Shown here: piece after piece, positions 34,891 through 44,812 of the stretch | Numbering within the stretch: position 1 is the first letter of the stretch | How the letters are laid out: each line of letters opens with the position of its first letter | NCBI RefSeq assembly: GCF_002843315.1 | Contig: NZ_MVDD01000010.1 | Coordinates: 1 to 64,000 of the forward strand | Direction: 5' to 3' | Source of the DNA: Labilibaculum filiforme | GTDB lineage: Bacteria > Bacteroidota > Bacteroidia > Bacteroidales > Marinifilaceae | DNA: 64,000 nt | Notes under the pieces: generated by a model | Told to the model about the DNA's origin: nothing | What the model saw: only the letters and a program-made list of their open reading frames with translations | Database searches by the model: none | Made by a program: the position numbers and the translations under genes

Positions 34891-35094
34891 AGAAATTTAA
34901 ATGTATAATAAATTATAGTTGGCAAAAGTAATTAAAAACCGATAACTAGCTATTTGCATTGTATTGATTTTATTGTAAAAAGGCTACTAATTCACATGAT
35001 TTGTTCCGTTCATACTGCTCTTAATTATTTATATTTGTTTTAAACCGATGGAAGTGTTAGTTCATCCGTACTTAATTTCTATAAATTACTTACC

Positions 35095-35310
35095 ATGAAA
35101 AAGAAACTAGATCAGCACATTTTAGACACAATGAGTAAGGATTTGGCTAACTGGCATGGGCCATTTTATTGCAATCGAAAAGATTCCCGATTAATGGTTC
35201 CAAAATACGATCCGATGTTGGGATGGACATTTAATTTCGCGAGTCCATATGCATTTATTACGATTATCGTTATTGTGCTTCTAATTGTAGGTTCTCAAAT
35301 ATTATTATAG
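35095..35310 (+). CDS. Small DUF5808-type membrane protein
   Basis: A 71-residue protein. Residues about 20-48 (WHGPFYCNRKDSRLMVPK, then GWTFNFASP) match the DUF5808 pattern of a short Trp/Asn-rich segment before a membrane helix. The helix is at about 50-70 (FITIIVIVLLIVG). Function unknown. The pattern and codon usage make it credible as a gene despite its size. A TATATTTG box at 35030-35037 could be its promoter. Confidence 0.65.
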   Translation: MKKKLDQHILDTMSKDLANWHGPFYCNRKDSRLMVPKYDPMLGWTFNFASPYAFITIIVIVLLIVGSQILL

Positions 35311-35467
35311 CTTTATATCTATATTTCCATATTTTTATAATATCCTGATTTGTATGGAGGATGATTATTTTGAATTGTACAAGTTAAAAAGTCTATTTAA
35401 AATCGTGTTATCCCAATTACTCCATATCAATTTGTTTTATATTTGCGCCTTTTAATCGAACATTTAG

Positions 35468-37444
35468 ATGATACGACTCCCTTATTTTATTATTTCTATC
35501 TTAATTCTTTTTACTTCATTGTCTGTATTTGCACAATCGGGTGGTAAAACAGTATCGGAACTTTTTTCGGAGGTTGAAATTACAGAAAAGGTAAGGTTAT
35601 TAGAGGAACAGTGCTGGAGCTTAAGAGAATCTAATTCCGATTCTGCAATTATTATCGGACAACAGGCGTTGAATTTGGCAATCAAACATAATTTAAGAAA
35701 GGAGTTTCCGAAACTGTATGGTTATCTTGGAGTTGTTCAATTGCACTATCTGTACAAAACAAAGGAGGCAATCCCCTTCTTACATAGATCATTGGAGTAT
35801 AGTTTGCAAGAAAAAGACTCGGTACAACTAGCTTATTCCTATAATAATTTAGGCGACTTATATTTATTGACTGGAAATTTACCCTTGGCTTTAGAATTTG
35901 CCGAAAATTCATTACAATTATTCGAGAAGCTAAATCATACTGCTGGAATATCTTACGCTTGCGTAAACTTAGGTTTGGTGTATCGTGAGAAAAAAAATTA
36001 CGATTTAGCTTTTGATTATTTTGAAACTGCATTAGTGGCATGGAAGGAGCTGGGACAAGAATTAGGAGTTGGTTCAGTTACTCTTGAAATGGCACGTACC
36101 TACGAGGCAATAGGAAATATTGATGAGGCAATGCTTTCTTATCAAAAGGCTTATGAAAAAAGTATTGGCTCGGGAAATGCTAGATATACTGCTTTCTGTT
36201 TACATGGTATTGCCAATATATTCATTCTTAAAAAAGAGTATAGTAAAGCCTATAAATATTACCAGAAAGCGCTGCAGTTAAATCAAGAACGAAATTTTGA
36301 TTTTGGATTAGTGGATGATTATATTGGGATTGCCTTGATTTATGCTCATGAAAATAAAAGAGCGGAAGCAGAGTTCAATCTGCAAAAAGCATTGAGTATC
36401 GCAAATCGATTAGGATTAAATACCAAGATACTTGAAGTACATAACGCATTTGCTGAACTTTATCAAATTATTGGAGATCAGGATATGGCGATTGAGACGT
36501 ATAAAAACTTTTCAATCGTATATGATTCAATTCTTTCTATTCATCAGTTTGAGATTATTGATGAGATGCAGAATAGATTTTCCATGCATCAAACGCTATC
36601 GGAGACAGAGCAGGAGTTGGAATCCCGAAAAATTCAGGAGAGATATTTGGTGATTATTCTCATTTTAATGTTGGTAATTGCCTTGGTTCTATATTGGCGT
36701 TATCAATCACATCGGAAAATAAATCTTAAGTTGGCGCAAATAAATCAAACAAAGGATAAATTGTTTTCGGTGATTTCGCACGATTTAAGAAATCCATTTA
36801 ATTCATTAATTGGATTTAGTGAGTTGTTATTGGAAGAGGTTAAAGAAGGGAAGTATGAGAATGTGGAGACTTTTACGAGCTATATGAATCAATCTTCTAA
36901 AGAGGGGCTTAAGTTACTTACCAATTTGTTGGATTGGTCTCGGTCACAAACAGGGGCTATTACATTTAAATCAAGTCCTTTAAAATTAAATTGGCTGTTT
37001 GGGGAGTTAGCTGGTTTTTTTGATTTGGAGCAACAACGCTACCAAGTGAAAATGGAATTCACTAATTTAATTGAGGAAGAAATTTTGGCCGATGCTGATA
37101 TTCTAAGAACGATCTTAATTAATTTAATTTCGAATGCCATAAAATTTACAAACGAGGGAGGTTTAATTCAATTACATGCTCAAAGAACAAATTCCTTTGT
37201 TAAAATTACAGTAAAAGATAATGGAATAGGAATGTCGGAAGATATTGTGGATAGTTTGTTTGATAATGCAAAAACAACGACTAGTACTATAGGTTTGCAT
37301 AAAGAACAAGGTACCGGTTTAGGCTTAAGTATTTGTGCCGATTTAATTCGAATTCACAAAGGAACTATCGGGGTGAAAAGTAAGTTAGGCAAAGGAACTA
37401 GTTTCGAGATTAAATTCCCTTTTGAAAAAGCAGACAGCCTGTAG
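35468..37444 (+). CDS. TPR-containing sensor histidine kinase
   Basis: A 658-residue protein with a signal peptide (about 1-23). Tetratricopeptide repeats fill residues about 60-365 in the periplasm (YNNLGDLYLLTGN, YACVNLGLVYREK, AFCLHGIANIFIL). One membrane helix (about 390-412) leads to the cytoplasmic kinase. The H-box is VISHDLRNPFNSLIG with phospho-acceptor His438; the ATPase has LISNAIKFT, DNGIGM and GTGLGLSI. No response regulator gene is adjacent, so it is an orphan. A TATATTTG box at 35438-35445 could be its promoter. Confidence 0.9.
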   Translation: MIRLPYFIISILILFTSLSVFAQSGGKTVSELFSEVEITEKVRLLEEQCWSLRESNSDSAIIIGQQALNLAIKHNLRKEFPKLYGYLGVVQLHYLYKTKEAIPFLHRSLEYSLQEKDSVQLAYSYNNLGDLYLLTGNLPLALEFAENSLQLFEKLNHTAGISYACVNLGLVYREKKNYDLAFDYFETALVAWKELGQELGVGSVTLEMARTYEAIGNIDEAMLSYQKAYEKSIGSGNARYTAFCLHGIANIFILKKEYSKAYKYYQKALQLNQERNFDFGLVDDYIGIALIYAHENKRAEAEFNLQKALSIANRLGLNTKILEVHNAFAELYQIIGDQDMAIETYKNFSIVYDSILSIHQFEIIDEMQNRFSMHQTLSETEQELESRKIQERYLVIILILMLVIALVLYWRYQSHRKINLKLAQINQTKDKLFSVISHDLRNPFNSLIGFSELLLEEVKEGKYENVETFTSYMNQSSKEGLKLLTNLLDWSRSQTGAITFKSSPLKLNWLFGELAGFFDLEQQRYQVKMEFTNLIEEEILADADILRTILINLISNAIKFTNEGGLIQLHAQRTNSFVKITVKDNGIGMSEDIVDSLFDNAKTTTSTIGLHKEQGTGLGLSICADLIRIHKGTIGVKSKLGKGTSFEIKFPFEKADSL

Positions 37445-37502
37445 CAAATTAGCGAACTAATAAGCTATTAGGAATATGAACCTTGTTTTTGAAGGAAATA
37501 TT

Positions 37503-39122
37503 TTATTGCATGATGCTTGAGTAAAATTCTGGTGATTTTCGATGTTTTGTAGCTTGCTCGTAGGCATATGCATATTGAATTAACTTTTGTTCCGAAAAAG
37601 CTTCAGCAAAGAAAGAGATTCCTATTGGCAGACTATGTATAAAACCTGCAGGAACTGTAATATTAGGATATCCTGAAACCGCTGCAGGTGCGCTACTTCC
37701 TCCGCCATAATGATCACCATTCACTAAATCAATATTCCAGGCAGGACCATTTGTTGGTGCAATTAGAGCATCTATCCTGTATTTTTCTATACTAGCATTA
37801 ATTCCTTTTTTCCCTGAAAGTTCCTTGCATTTAGCTAATGCTTCTAGGTATTTTGTTTCGGTTAAATCGCCTTTTAGGTTCGCCATTTCCATAATTTCCT
37901 GCTCAAACCAAGGCATTTCAAGATGTTTGTATTGCTCATTAAAGTGAATAATATCTTCGAGGCTTTTTACAATTGGGAATTTGCAATTATTCAAATAGTT
38001 ATTTAAATCATGTTTGAATTCATAGAGTAGTACTTCAAATTCCTCATTAGCATATTGGTGAATGTTTTCCAATTCTACATCAACAAGTATTGCTCCTGTA
38101 TGTTTAAGATCTTCAATGGCTTGTTCCATTATTTTGTCTACTTCGGCATGAAATCCAAATAGTTCTCGAACAACCCCAATTCTTGCTCCTTTTAATGCTT
38201 CTTTAGAGAGATTCTCGGCATAATTGATGCCACTGTTTTTTTCATGTAGACTAATAGAATCATTCGTATCCTTACCACATATTACTGTTAGAAGTATGGC
38301 TGCATCTTGTACACTTCTGGCAATAGGACCAGCAGTATCCTGAGAATGTGCAATTGGAATAATCCCGGATCTACTTACCAGTCCCAAACTCGGTTTAATT
38401 CCAACAACGCCATTGTGTCCCGAAGGACAAACAATAGAGCCATCCGTTTCTGTTCCCAGAGCAACAACGCACATATTTGCAGCTACTGCAACAGCCGATC
38501 CAGAGCTGGAACCACATGGCGAGCGATCGATAACATATGGGTTGTGTGTTTGTCCGCCACGACCACTCCATCCGCTTGACGAACGTGTGCTTCTGAAATT
38601 TGCCCACTCGCTTAAATTAGTTTTGCCTAGAATTATTGCTCCTGATTTTCGTAATTGTTCAACAATAAAGGCATCTTTTGCTGCGAAATTTCCCTCCATA
38701 GCTAAGGATCCTGCAGTAGTCATCATTTTATCAGCAGTGTCGATATTATCCTTTAAAAGAATTGGAATGCCGTGTATTGGGCCTCTCAGTTTTCCTGCCT
38801 TTCGTTCTTTGTCTAAAGTTCTTGCAATAGCTAAGGCATCCGAATTAATTTCTATGATTGAATTAGTAGTTGGTCCGTTTTTATCAATTTTCTCAACTCG
38901 TTCTAAATAAGCAATTACCAATTCTTCCGAATTTAGTTGATCGCTTTTCATCATTTCTTGTAATTCAGTGATACTTTTTTCATTAAAAGCGAAAGTATTG
39001 AAATCTTCCTGATTTAACTTCTTTGTTTCCGATATTGTTTGATTTTGGCAAGCAGGTAAACTGAATCCGACAATAGAGCTGGCTCCGAGAGCCGATAAGG
39101 AGATAAAATGACGACGTTTCAT
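37503..39122 (-). CDS. Secreted amidase-signature-family amidase
   Basis: A 539-residue protein. The N-terminus (MKRRHFISLSALGASS, then SLPAC) looks like a twin-arginine signal ending in a lipobox, so the enzyme would be a lipoprotein. The Ser-cisSer-Lys triad is visible: Lys124 in IPILLKDN, cis-Ser in PCGSSSGSA (205-209) and nucleophile Ser229 in ETDGSIVCP. The amidase signature family hydrolyses a wide range of amides; the substrate here is unknown. It lies tail to tail with the histidine kinase gene. Confidence 0.9.
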   Translation of the reverse strand: MKRRHFISLSALGASSIVGFSLPACQNQTISETKKLNQEDFNTFAFNEKSITELQEMMKSDQLNSEELVIAYLERVEKIDKNGPTTNSIIEINSDALAIARTLDKERKAGKLRGPIHGIPILLKDNIDTADKMMTTAGSLAMEGNFAAKDAFIVEQLRKSGAIILGKTNLSEWANFRSTRSSSGWSGRGGQTHNPYVIDRSPCGSSSGSAVAVAANMCVVALGTETDGSIVCPSGHNGVVGIKPSLGLVSRSGIIPIAHSQDTAGPIARSVQDAAILLTVICGKDTNDSISLHEKNSGINYAENLSKEALKGARIGVVRELFGFHAEVDKIMEQAIEDLKHTGAILVDVELENIHQYANEEFEVLLYEFKHDLNNYLNNCKFPIVKSLEDIIHFNEQYKHLEMPWFEQEIMEMANLKGDLTETKYLEALAKCKELSGKKGINASIEKYRIDALIAPTNGPAWNIDLVNGDHYGGGSSAPAAVSGYPNITVPAGFIHSLPIGISFFAEAFSEQKLIQYAYAYEQATKHRKSPEFYSSIMQ

Positions 39123-39400
39123 GGGTTCGGGGTTAGGTTTAGTGCCCTAAAAGTATTAAAAAAAGAATTATTTCAGGATTAAAATGGTCGAATTATTTTA
39201 TGATTTTCTCCTTATATTTATGATCTGAAAGTGTTATTTTGTAGAGGTTTGAGAACTTTATAGAGGATTTAACGTACAGATAGGATGTCAAGCAATTCGT
39301 TGAAAAGACAATGCTGATGTTGTTTTTTTTTTAACTTGCACCTGTAGTTTGTGTTAATTCAACCTTAATAATTGAACTGCAACGGACAAATAAAACCATA

Positions 39401-41044
39401 ATGAAACAGTACAAAAGTTTAACTTTTCCTACACTTTTTTCGGAAACTGTAGAGAAATTCGGCAACTGTAACGCAATGGCCCTTGTGGGGCAAACTCCCT
39501 TTACTTATAACGAGGTTTATACAAATATTCAAGCATTACTTGCACTATTTGAAAAAATAGGAATTAAACCTGGTGATAAAGTTGCTCTGTTGAGTACAAA
39601 CATGCCCAATTGGGGAATGGTGTACTATGCAACCACTTTTATGGGGGCAGTTGTAGTTCCAATGTTACCCGATTTTAGTGAGTTTGAAGTTGAAAATATT
39701 GTAAGACACTCTGAAGCAAAAGCTGTTTTTCTTTCAAAAGGCTTGCGTTCTAAAATTGAAAAACTCAATATTGAAAGTTTAGAATCGATTCTAGCAATTG
39801 AAGATTTTAATTTGATTCATGCGAATGAATCTTCGCCTAAGTTTGATCCTACTGCGAAACCAGAACAGGATTATAAGGTGCAGGAGGATGATATGGCTGC
39901 AATTATTTATACATCTGGCACAACAGGAAACTCTAAAGGAGTAATGTTGTCTCATAAAAATATTTGCTCTAATGCGATTCGTTCAAAAACAATTCATCCT
40001 ATCGATGAAACCGATCGTTTTCTTTCCATTTTACCTTTGTCGCACACCTATGAAAATACCTTAGGTTATGTAATTCCTATGATTGCTGGAGCTTGTATTT
40101 ACTATTTAGGTAAAGCTCCCGTGCCTTCATTACTTATGGCTGCATTTAAAGAGGTGCGTCCAACAATTATGTTTTCGGTACCATTGATTATAGAGAAAAT
40201 TTATCGCGGTAAAGTTTTGCCATCGATTAATGGCAAGGCAATTACCAAATATTTGTATAAAATTCCTTTTTTCCGTAAAAAGCTGAATGCAATTGCTGGG
40301 AAAAAATTAATGGAAACTTTTGGTGGAGCATTAACCTTTTTTGGTATCGGTGGTGCTAAATTAAATTCTCAGGTGGAACTGTTTTTACGAGAAGCTAAGT
40401 TTCCATATGCAATTGGTTATGGTTTAACAGAAACTGCACCTTTAATTGCAGGAATTGGTCCAGCGCTTACTAAATATCAGTCTACAGGACCTGCTTTAGT
40501 TGGTATCGATATAAAAATACATAATCCAGATCCTCAGACTCAAATTGGCGAAGTTTGGGCAAAAGGAGATAGTGTAATGATGGGTTACTATAAAGAACCA
40601 GAAAAAACCAAAGAAGTTTTGACCGAGGATGGTTGGTTTAAAACTGGTGATCTCGCAAAATTAGATAAGGACAATTACTTGTTTATTGAAGGTCGATTGA
40701 AAAATATGATTCTAGGAGCAGGGGGTGAAAATATTTATCCTGAAGAAATAGAATCTGTAATTAATAACTTTAAGCATGTAGTTGAATCTGTTGTTATTGA
40801 GCAGAAAGGAAAATTGGTGGCAATGGTCCACTTTAATTATGAGGAGTTAGAACATCAATATCACCATCTGAAAAAAGAGGTGGGAAACTATGTAGAGGAT
40901 ACTGTTGATGATTTAAAGAAGGAATTACAAATTTATGTGAATTCACGAGTAAATAAATTTTCGCAGGTTCAAATGGTTGTAGCTCAAATCGATCCTTTTC
41001 AAAAAACTGCAACGCATAAAATTAAACGATTTTTATACCACTAA
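39401..41044 (+). CDS. Long-chain fatty-acid-CoA ligase family (AMP-binding) enzyme
   Basis: A 547-residue adenylate-forming enzyme. The ATP-binding loop is YTSGTTGNSKGVMLSHKN (about 168-185). Later motifs are GYGLTETAPLI, the Asp of GWFKTGDLAKLD, and GRLKNMILGAGGENIYPEEIE, followed by the C-terminal Lys in THKIKRF. It would activate fatty acids to acyl-CoA in the cytoplasm. The cytosolic form lacks a signal peptide. The gene is followed by a terminator. Confidence 0.9.
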   Translation: MKQYKSLTFPTLFSETVEKFGNCNAMALVGQTPFTYNEVYTNIQALLALFEKIGIKPGDKVALLSTNMPNWGMVYYATTFMGAVVVPMLPDFSEFEVENIVRHSEAKAVFLSKGLRSKIEKLNIESLESILAIEDFNLIHANESSPKFDPTAKPEQDYKVQEDDMAAIIYTSGTTGNSKGVMLSHKNICSNAIRSKTIHPIDETDRFLSILPLSHTYENTLGYVIPMIAGACIYYLGKAPVPSLLMAAFKEVRPTIMFSVPLIIEKIYRGKVLPSINGKAITKYLYKIPFFRKKLNAIAGKKLMETFGGALTFFGIGGAKLNSQVELFLREAKFPYAIGYGLTETAPLIAGIGPALTKYQSTGPALVGIDIKIHNPDPQTQIGEVWAKGDSVMMGYYKEPEKTKEVLTEDGWFKTGDLAKLDKDNYLFIEGRLKNMILGAGGENIYPEEIESVINNFKHVVESVVIEQKGKLVAMVHFNYEELEHQYHHLKKEVGNYVEDTVDDLKKELQIYVNSRVNKFSQVQMVVAQIDPFQKTATHKIKRFLYH

Positions 41045-41049
41045 ATAAT

Positions 41050-41078
41050 AAAAAAGGCTGATAATTCAGCCTTTTTTT
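41050..41078 (+). terminator. Terminator after the acyl-CoA ligase gene
   Basis: A stem aaaaggctg/cagcctttt with loop ataatt and a T7 run. The A-rich left arm lets it also work leftward for the hypothetical gene at 41094-41666. Confidence 0.85.
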
Positions 41079-41093
41079 ATACCCTTTACTTTC

Positions 41094-41666
41094 CTAGTGA
41101 TCCAGAGACCAACTATAGATAAGAGAGGCATCCCCAGTGAAGTCTTTCTCTCTATCAATTTCAGTTTGGGACTCAAATTCGGGGCCAAAACGTTCAAAAG
41201 CACTTAAAAATCCAAAATCTCTATCGGGAATGTCTTTAATTATTTTCCCAACCAGCGACACTGCTTTTTTTGAAATAACTAGCCAAGGAACAGTAGCAAC
41301 ACCAACTAGGTCGGTAACAATTCCAAAAGCATCACCAGCAATACCACTTTCAATTTGTGTTAGTATTTCTCCTAAGTCGCGCTGATTGTTTCTTGTGTGT
41401 CTTAGGTAGATATGAACATTCACTTCTCGATCGGCTGGAATTTCCCTACTTAGGATATATAAGCCTTCTGAACCAGTCTGATCGGTGTCGAAAAAATACT
41501 CATTATTGTGGCGTTTGCTTAATTTAAACGGCTCCTGAGGAATTGTAGTAACCATCATTTTGTCAGCTTCGCTTGGGTGATCGGCAATTATAACAAAGTA
41601 CAATTTCCAACTTTTTTTGGGACGATAGATGCGTATTCCATCAATTTCAAGTCTTACTTTACTCAT
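41094..41666 (-). CDS. Hypothetical protein
   Basis: A 190-residue soluble protein without a signal peptide. Residues 1-95 look like a beta-sandwich (VRLEIDGIRIYRPKKSWKLYF, then YILSREIPADREVNVHIYL). A Gly/Ala/Val-rich hydrophobic segment follows (about 105-140), then a C-terminal part with DFGFLSAFERFGPEFES. I recognise no family. It lies just before the cobalamin riboswitch and is divergent from the corrin operon. Confidence 0.6.
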   Translation of the reverse strand: MSKVRLEIDGIRIYRPKKSWKLYFVIIADHPSEADKMMVTTIPQEPFKLSKRHNNEYFFDTDQTGSEGLYILSREIPADREVNVHIYLRHTRNNQRDLGEILTQIESGIAGDAFGIVTDLVGVATVPWLVISKKAVSLVGKIIKDIPDRDFGFLSAFERFGPEFESQTEIDREKDFTGDASLIYSWSLDH

Positions 41667-41913
41667 GATTTTAGGTTTTGGTTTACTTAAATTTATAAAC
41701 TATTATGTTACCGTAAAAGAAAAAGAGGAATAATTTTGCAATTTTATAAATCATTTTATTCGTTTATAGTAGAAAACAATAAGATATGTTTTTGGACAGA
41801 TTTGCCAGAGAACTATCGTTTTAACCGCCAGATAGTCAATGTTTAAGGCTTGGTGTAATTTTGTGGAAATAATCTGGATAAGGAAGTTTGTTCGTATCTT
41901 AAATTAATATTGA

Positions 41914-41921
41914 TACATTTG
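41914..41921 (+). promoter_or_regulatory. Candidate promoter of the corrin operon
   Basis: The sequence tacatttg fits the Bacteroidota -7 consensus TAnnTTTG and lies about 25 bp before the riboswitch fold begins. A TTTG 23 bp upstream could be the -33 element, although that spacing is longer than usual. Confidence 0.5.
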
Positions 41922-41944
41922 TTTCGCGATTTGGCAATATCCTA

Positions 41945-42110
41945 TCACTTGATAGAATATTAAAGAGGGAATCCGGTTTTAGTCCGGAACTGTACCCGCA
42001 GCTGTAATCTCTATACCAAACTCTGTTGCAATATGTCACTGTATCTTATGGAAGATATGGGAAGGCGCAACAAGAGGGAGAAAGTCAGAAAACCTGCCTA
42101 AAAGCAATTT
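41945..42110 (+). ncRNA. Cobalamin (B12) riboswitch
   Basis: The conserved core is visible: gggaatccggt, then agtccggaactgtacccgcagctgtaa, which builds the P3-P6 junction, and the B12 box aagtcagaaaacctgcct at 42082-42099. The peripheral part (ttgttgc region with gaaggcgcaac) also fits. It should bind adenosylcobalamin and shut down expression of the downstream corrin operon. The nearest recognised gene starts about 530 nt further on, which is unusually far. Confidence 0.92.
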
Positions 42111-42641
42111 TGTTTAATCGACACTTTCGGGACTAAAAGTAAGATTATGAAGAGAATTACTAAATATATGCCTAAAAGGCATATTATGCTTGGTTCGTTA
42201 GTACGGAATCAATTTTTCAATTTTAAATCAGTTAAAGATGACGTTCTGATCATCTGGTTTCTCGATAAAATAATCTGGTTGAATTTCAAATTAATTAAAG
42301 AAGCAAAAGCCACAATGTGCTATTTGCAATATTTATATTTTTTGGAGTTAAACGGTATTCCCAATTAATACAATTTAATAGTGTGGTTTGTTGTTTACAA
42401 CAGGCTAGAATTGCTGTGGTTTTAAGTAAGGTAAATTGTTATTTAAATTTTTTAAATCGCAATAGTGTGACTTGTGAAACAGGAAAAGTTAGTATGTTTA
42501 AATTTGAGTTAATTAGTTCATAAATAGCATTTAGTAGGGTTGTTTGAGCCATAAAAATGCAGGTAGTTATTGATGTAATTATTTGGAAAATAGGAAGTAG
42601 TTTTTTTCGTAAGATATCATCATCATTAATATAAGTGGAGA
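42111..42641. other. Long leader between riboswitch and operon; no convincing gene
   Basis: A 531-bp stretch. An ORF at 42147-42368 (73 codons, starting MKRITKYMPKRHI) is possible but shows no domain or signal peptide and resembles a chance or remnant frame. A stretch with cctaaaaggcat (inverted by tatgcctaaaaggcatat) lies near 42166-42186. The gap could hold a lost gene, such as a B12 transporter, or expression-platform sequence. Confidence 0.45.
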
Positions 42642-43379
42642 ATGCAAAATAGGAGTGGAAAAGTATTTGGCGTAGCGTTGGGACCAGGAGATCCCGAATT
42701 GATAACTCTAAAAGCTTTGAATTGTTTGAAAAAGGTGGATAAAATTTATTATCCAGCAACAGAAACAGCAAAAGGAAGTTCGGATAGTTTTTCTTTAGTG
42801 ATTTTAAAGGAGCTGAATTTGGAGGAGAGTAGGTTTGTACCTATTACTGTGCCGATGAGTAAGGATCGTTCTTATGCAGAAAAAGCTTATGCCGAATTGT
42901 TTTTAAAAGTACAGGCAGATGCATTCGCAGGAAAACAAGTAGCAATTGTTAGCGAAGGCGATATTTCTTTTTTTAGTACGTTTTCTTATTTGTTAGATGG
43001 TTTAAACTCTAATAATATAGATTTTGAGATGATTCCGGGAGTGCCGGCTTTTGTTTTAGGTGGTTCGGTTGGCAAATTACCACTTTGTACCCTAAAGGAT
43101 AAACTGTTGATTGTACCAGATATAGAAAGCGAGGAGGAATTACAAACTTTGTTAAGTAAGAACGAAACTGTGGTTTTAATGAAGATATCGAAAGTGCGCA
43201 ACTGGATTAAAGACTTTATTAAAAAACACGATATGAAGTTCTTTTATGGAGAATATCTGGGAACCGAAAAGCAGTTTAGTTGCGCGGATATTAAAAGCTT
43301 GGAAGCTCGAAGAATTCCCTACTTCGCAATTATCATATTTTATGGAAACAATCGACCTTTACGGCCGGAAGAAAAATAG
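42642..43379 (+). CDS. cobI: Precorrin-2 C20-methyltransferase
   Basis: A 245-residue tetrapyrrole methylase. SAM-binding motifs are seen in FGVALGPGDPELITLKAL near the N-terminus, the late CobI/CbiL features PATETAKGSSDSF, and VSEGDISFFSTFSYL. It methylates C20 of (cobalt-)precorrin-2. The operon's CbiD and CbiG domains point to the anaerobic, cobalt-early route (CbiL role), although the two routes share this fold. It is the first gene after the long riboswitch leader. Confidence 0.9.
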   Translation: MQNRSGKVFGVALGPGDPELITLKALNCLKKVDKIYYPATETAKGSSDSFSLVILKELNLEESRFVPITVPMSKDRSYAEKAYAELFLKVQADAFAGKQVAIVSEGDISFFSTFSYLLDGLNSNNIDFEMIPGVPAFVLGGSVGKLPLCTLKDKLLIVPDIESEEELQTLLSKNETVVLMKISKVRNWIKDFIKKHDMKFFYGEYLGTEKQFSCADIKSLEARRIPYFAIIIFYGNNRPLRPEEK

Positions 43380-43408
43380 AAATTACATTACAATCAGAAG
43401 ATATTATC

Positions 43409-44812
43409 ATGCCAAATAAATTAGGAAAAATTACCGTTGCAGGTCTTGGACCAGGAAATCCAGAGATGTTCTTGAATCCTGCTATCGATGCGATTAGAGA
43501 TGCAGATGTTGTAATCGGATACAAATACTATTTCCAGTTCATTGAAACCTTTCTGAAAGAAGGAACAGAATGTATGGATACAGGAATGCGCCAGGAGGTA
43601 CAACGTGCTGCAAAGGCTTTTGAGCTGGCTGAACAAGGCAATAATGTGGTAGTAATCAGTTCTGGTGATGCGGGAATTTACGGAATGGCATCTTTGGTTT
43701 ACGAAATGGCTGAAAAAACACAATCAGAAGTAGAATTAAAGGTGGTTCCAGGTATTTCAGCTTTTCAAGCAGCCGCAGCAAAATTGGGAGCTCCTTTAAG
43801 TCACGATTTGGTAATTCTTTCCTTATCGGATTTATTAACTAGTTATGCCTTAATCGAGAAAAGGATAAAAGCAGCGGCTATGGGCGATTTTGTAACCGCT
43901 ATTTATAATCCGAAAAGTAAAAAAAGATACTGGCAATTGTATCGCTTGCGGGAACTGTTTTTAGAGGAGCGAGAGGAAACTACACCGGTTGCGATTGTTC
44001 GTCAGGTAGCTCGTGCCGAGGAACAAATTAGCTTGACAAACTTGCGCGATTTCGATCCGGAAATGGTAGATATGTTCTCTATAGTAATTATTGGAAATTC
44101 CCAGTCTTATATTTCGGGGGATCGATTTATTACACCACGTGGATATTACTCGAAGGAGGAGAAGGAGGGTAGACCTGGGCCATTAATTATGCAGGAAAGT
44201 TTTCGAACCATCGCTTCCGAATTAAAAGGCTTGGATTTGCCTCTGGAAACTAAATGGATACTATTGCACTGTATTCATACTTCGGCAGATTTTGAATTGG
44301 CTAAGATCTTGAAGGTTCAGAATGATGCAGCTATAAAATTGAACGAATACCTTCAAAAAGGAGGAGTAATTATAACTGATGTTACTATGGCTCAATCAGG
44401 AATTCGTAAGAAAGCCTGCGAAAGAATGGGTGTAGAGGTTAAATGTTATTTGCACGATCCTCGTACCATGGAATTATCGGAAAAACATGGTATAACGCGC
44501 ACTCAAGCAGGAGTTCGTTTGGCTGTTGAGGAGCATCCTGATGCACTGTATGTGTTTGGAAATGCACCTACGGCATTAATCGAGTTGACCGATTTAATGA
44601 GAAGTAAAAATATTCAACCAGCTGGAATTATTGCAGCTCCGGTTGGGTTTGTAAATGTAAAAGAATCGAAACACAGAGTGAAAAGCTTTCGCGAATTGCC
44701 TGCGGTTATTATCGAAGGAAGAAAAGGTGGTTCCACATTGGCTGCGACTATTGTGAATGCTATTTTAGCTTTGGAAGATGCTTATGATTTAAAACCTGGT
44801 AGAGATGTTTAA
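43409..44812 (+). CDS. Precorrin-3B C17-methyltransferase fused to precorrin-8X methylmutase
   Basis: A 467-residue fusion. Residues 1-245 are a CobJ/CbiH methylase (VAGLGPGNPEM, VISSGDAGIYGMASLVYE, VVPGISAFQAAAAKLGAPL) that contracts the ring while methylating C17. Residues about 260-460 are CobH/CbiC (WILLHCIHTSADFE, with the catalytic His; VITDVTMAQSGI; then NAPTALIEL), which migrates the methyl from C11 to C12. It overlaps the next gene by 8 bp, so the two are coupled. The fusion lets early and last steps of ring synthesis share one polypeptide. Confidence 0.93.
   Translation: MPNKLGKITVAGLGPGNPEMFLNPAIDAIRDADVVIGYKYYFQFIETFLKEGTECMDTGMRQEVQRAAKAFELAEQGNNVVVISSGDAGIYGMASLVYEMAEKTQSEVELKVVPGISAFQAAAAKLGAPLSHDLVILSLSDLLTSYALIEKRIKAAAMGDFVTAIYNPKSKKRYWQLYRLRELFLEEREETTPVAIVRQVARAEEQISLTNLRDFDPEMVDMFSIVIIGNSQSYISGDRFITPRGYYSKEEKEGRPGPLIMQESFRTIASELKGLDLPLETKWILLHCIHTSADFELAKILKVQNDAAIKLNEYLQKGGVIITDVTMAQSGIRKKACERMGVEVKCYLHDPRTMELSEKHGITRTQAGVRLAVEEHPDALYVFGNAPTALIELTDLMRSKNIQPAGIIAAPVGFVNVKESKHRVKSFRELPAVIIEGRKGGSTLAATIVNAILALEDAYDLKPGRDV

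Noticed and set aside
38413-38910. 165-codon plus-strand ORF inside the amidase gene
   Set aside because: It is antisense to a clear amidase reading frame with catalytic residues.
42147-42368. 73-codon ORF after the riboswitch as a real gene
   Set aside because: No domain, no signal peptide, composition like the surrounding AT-rich DNA; kept only as a remark.
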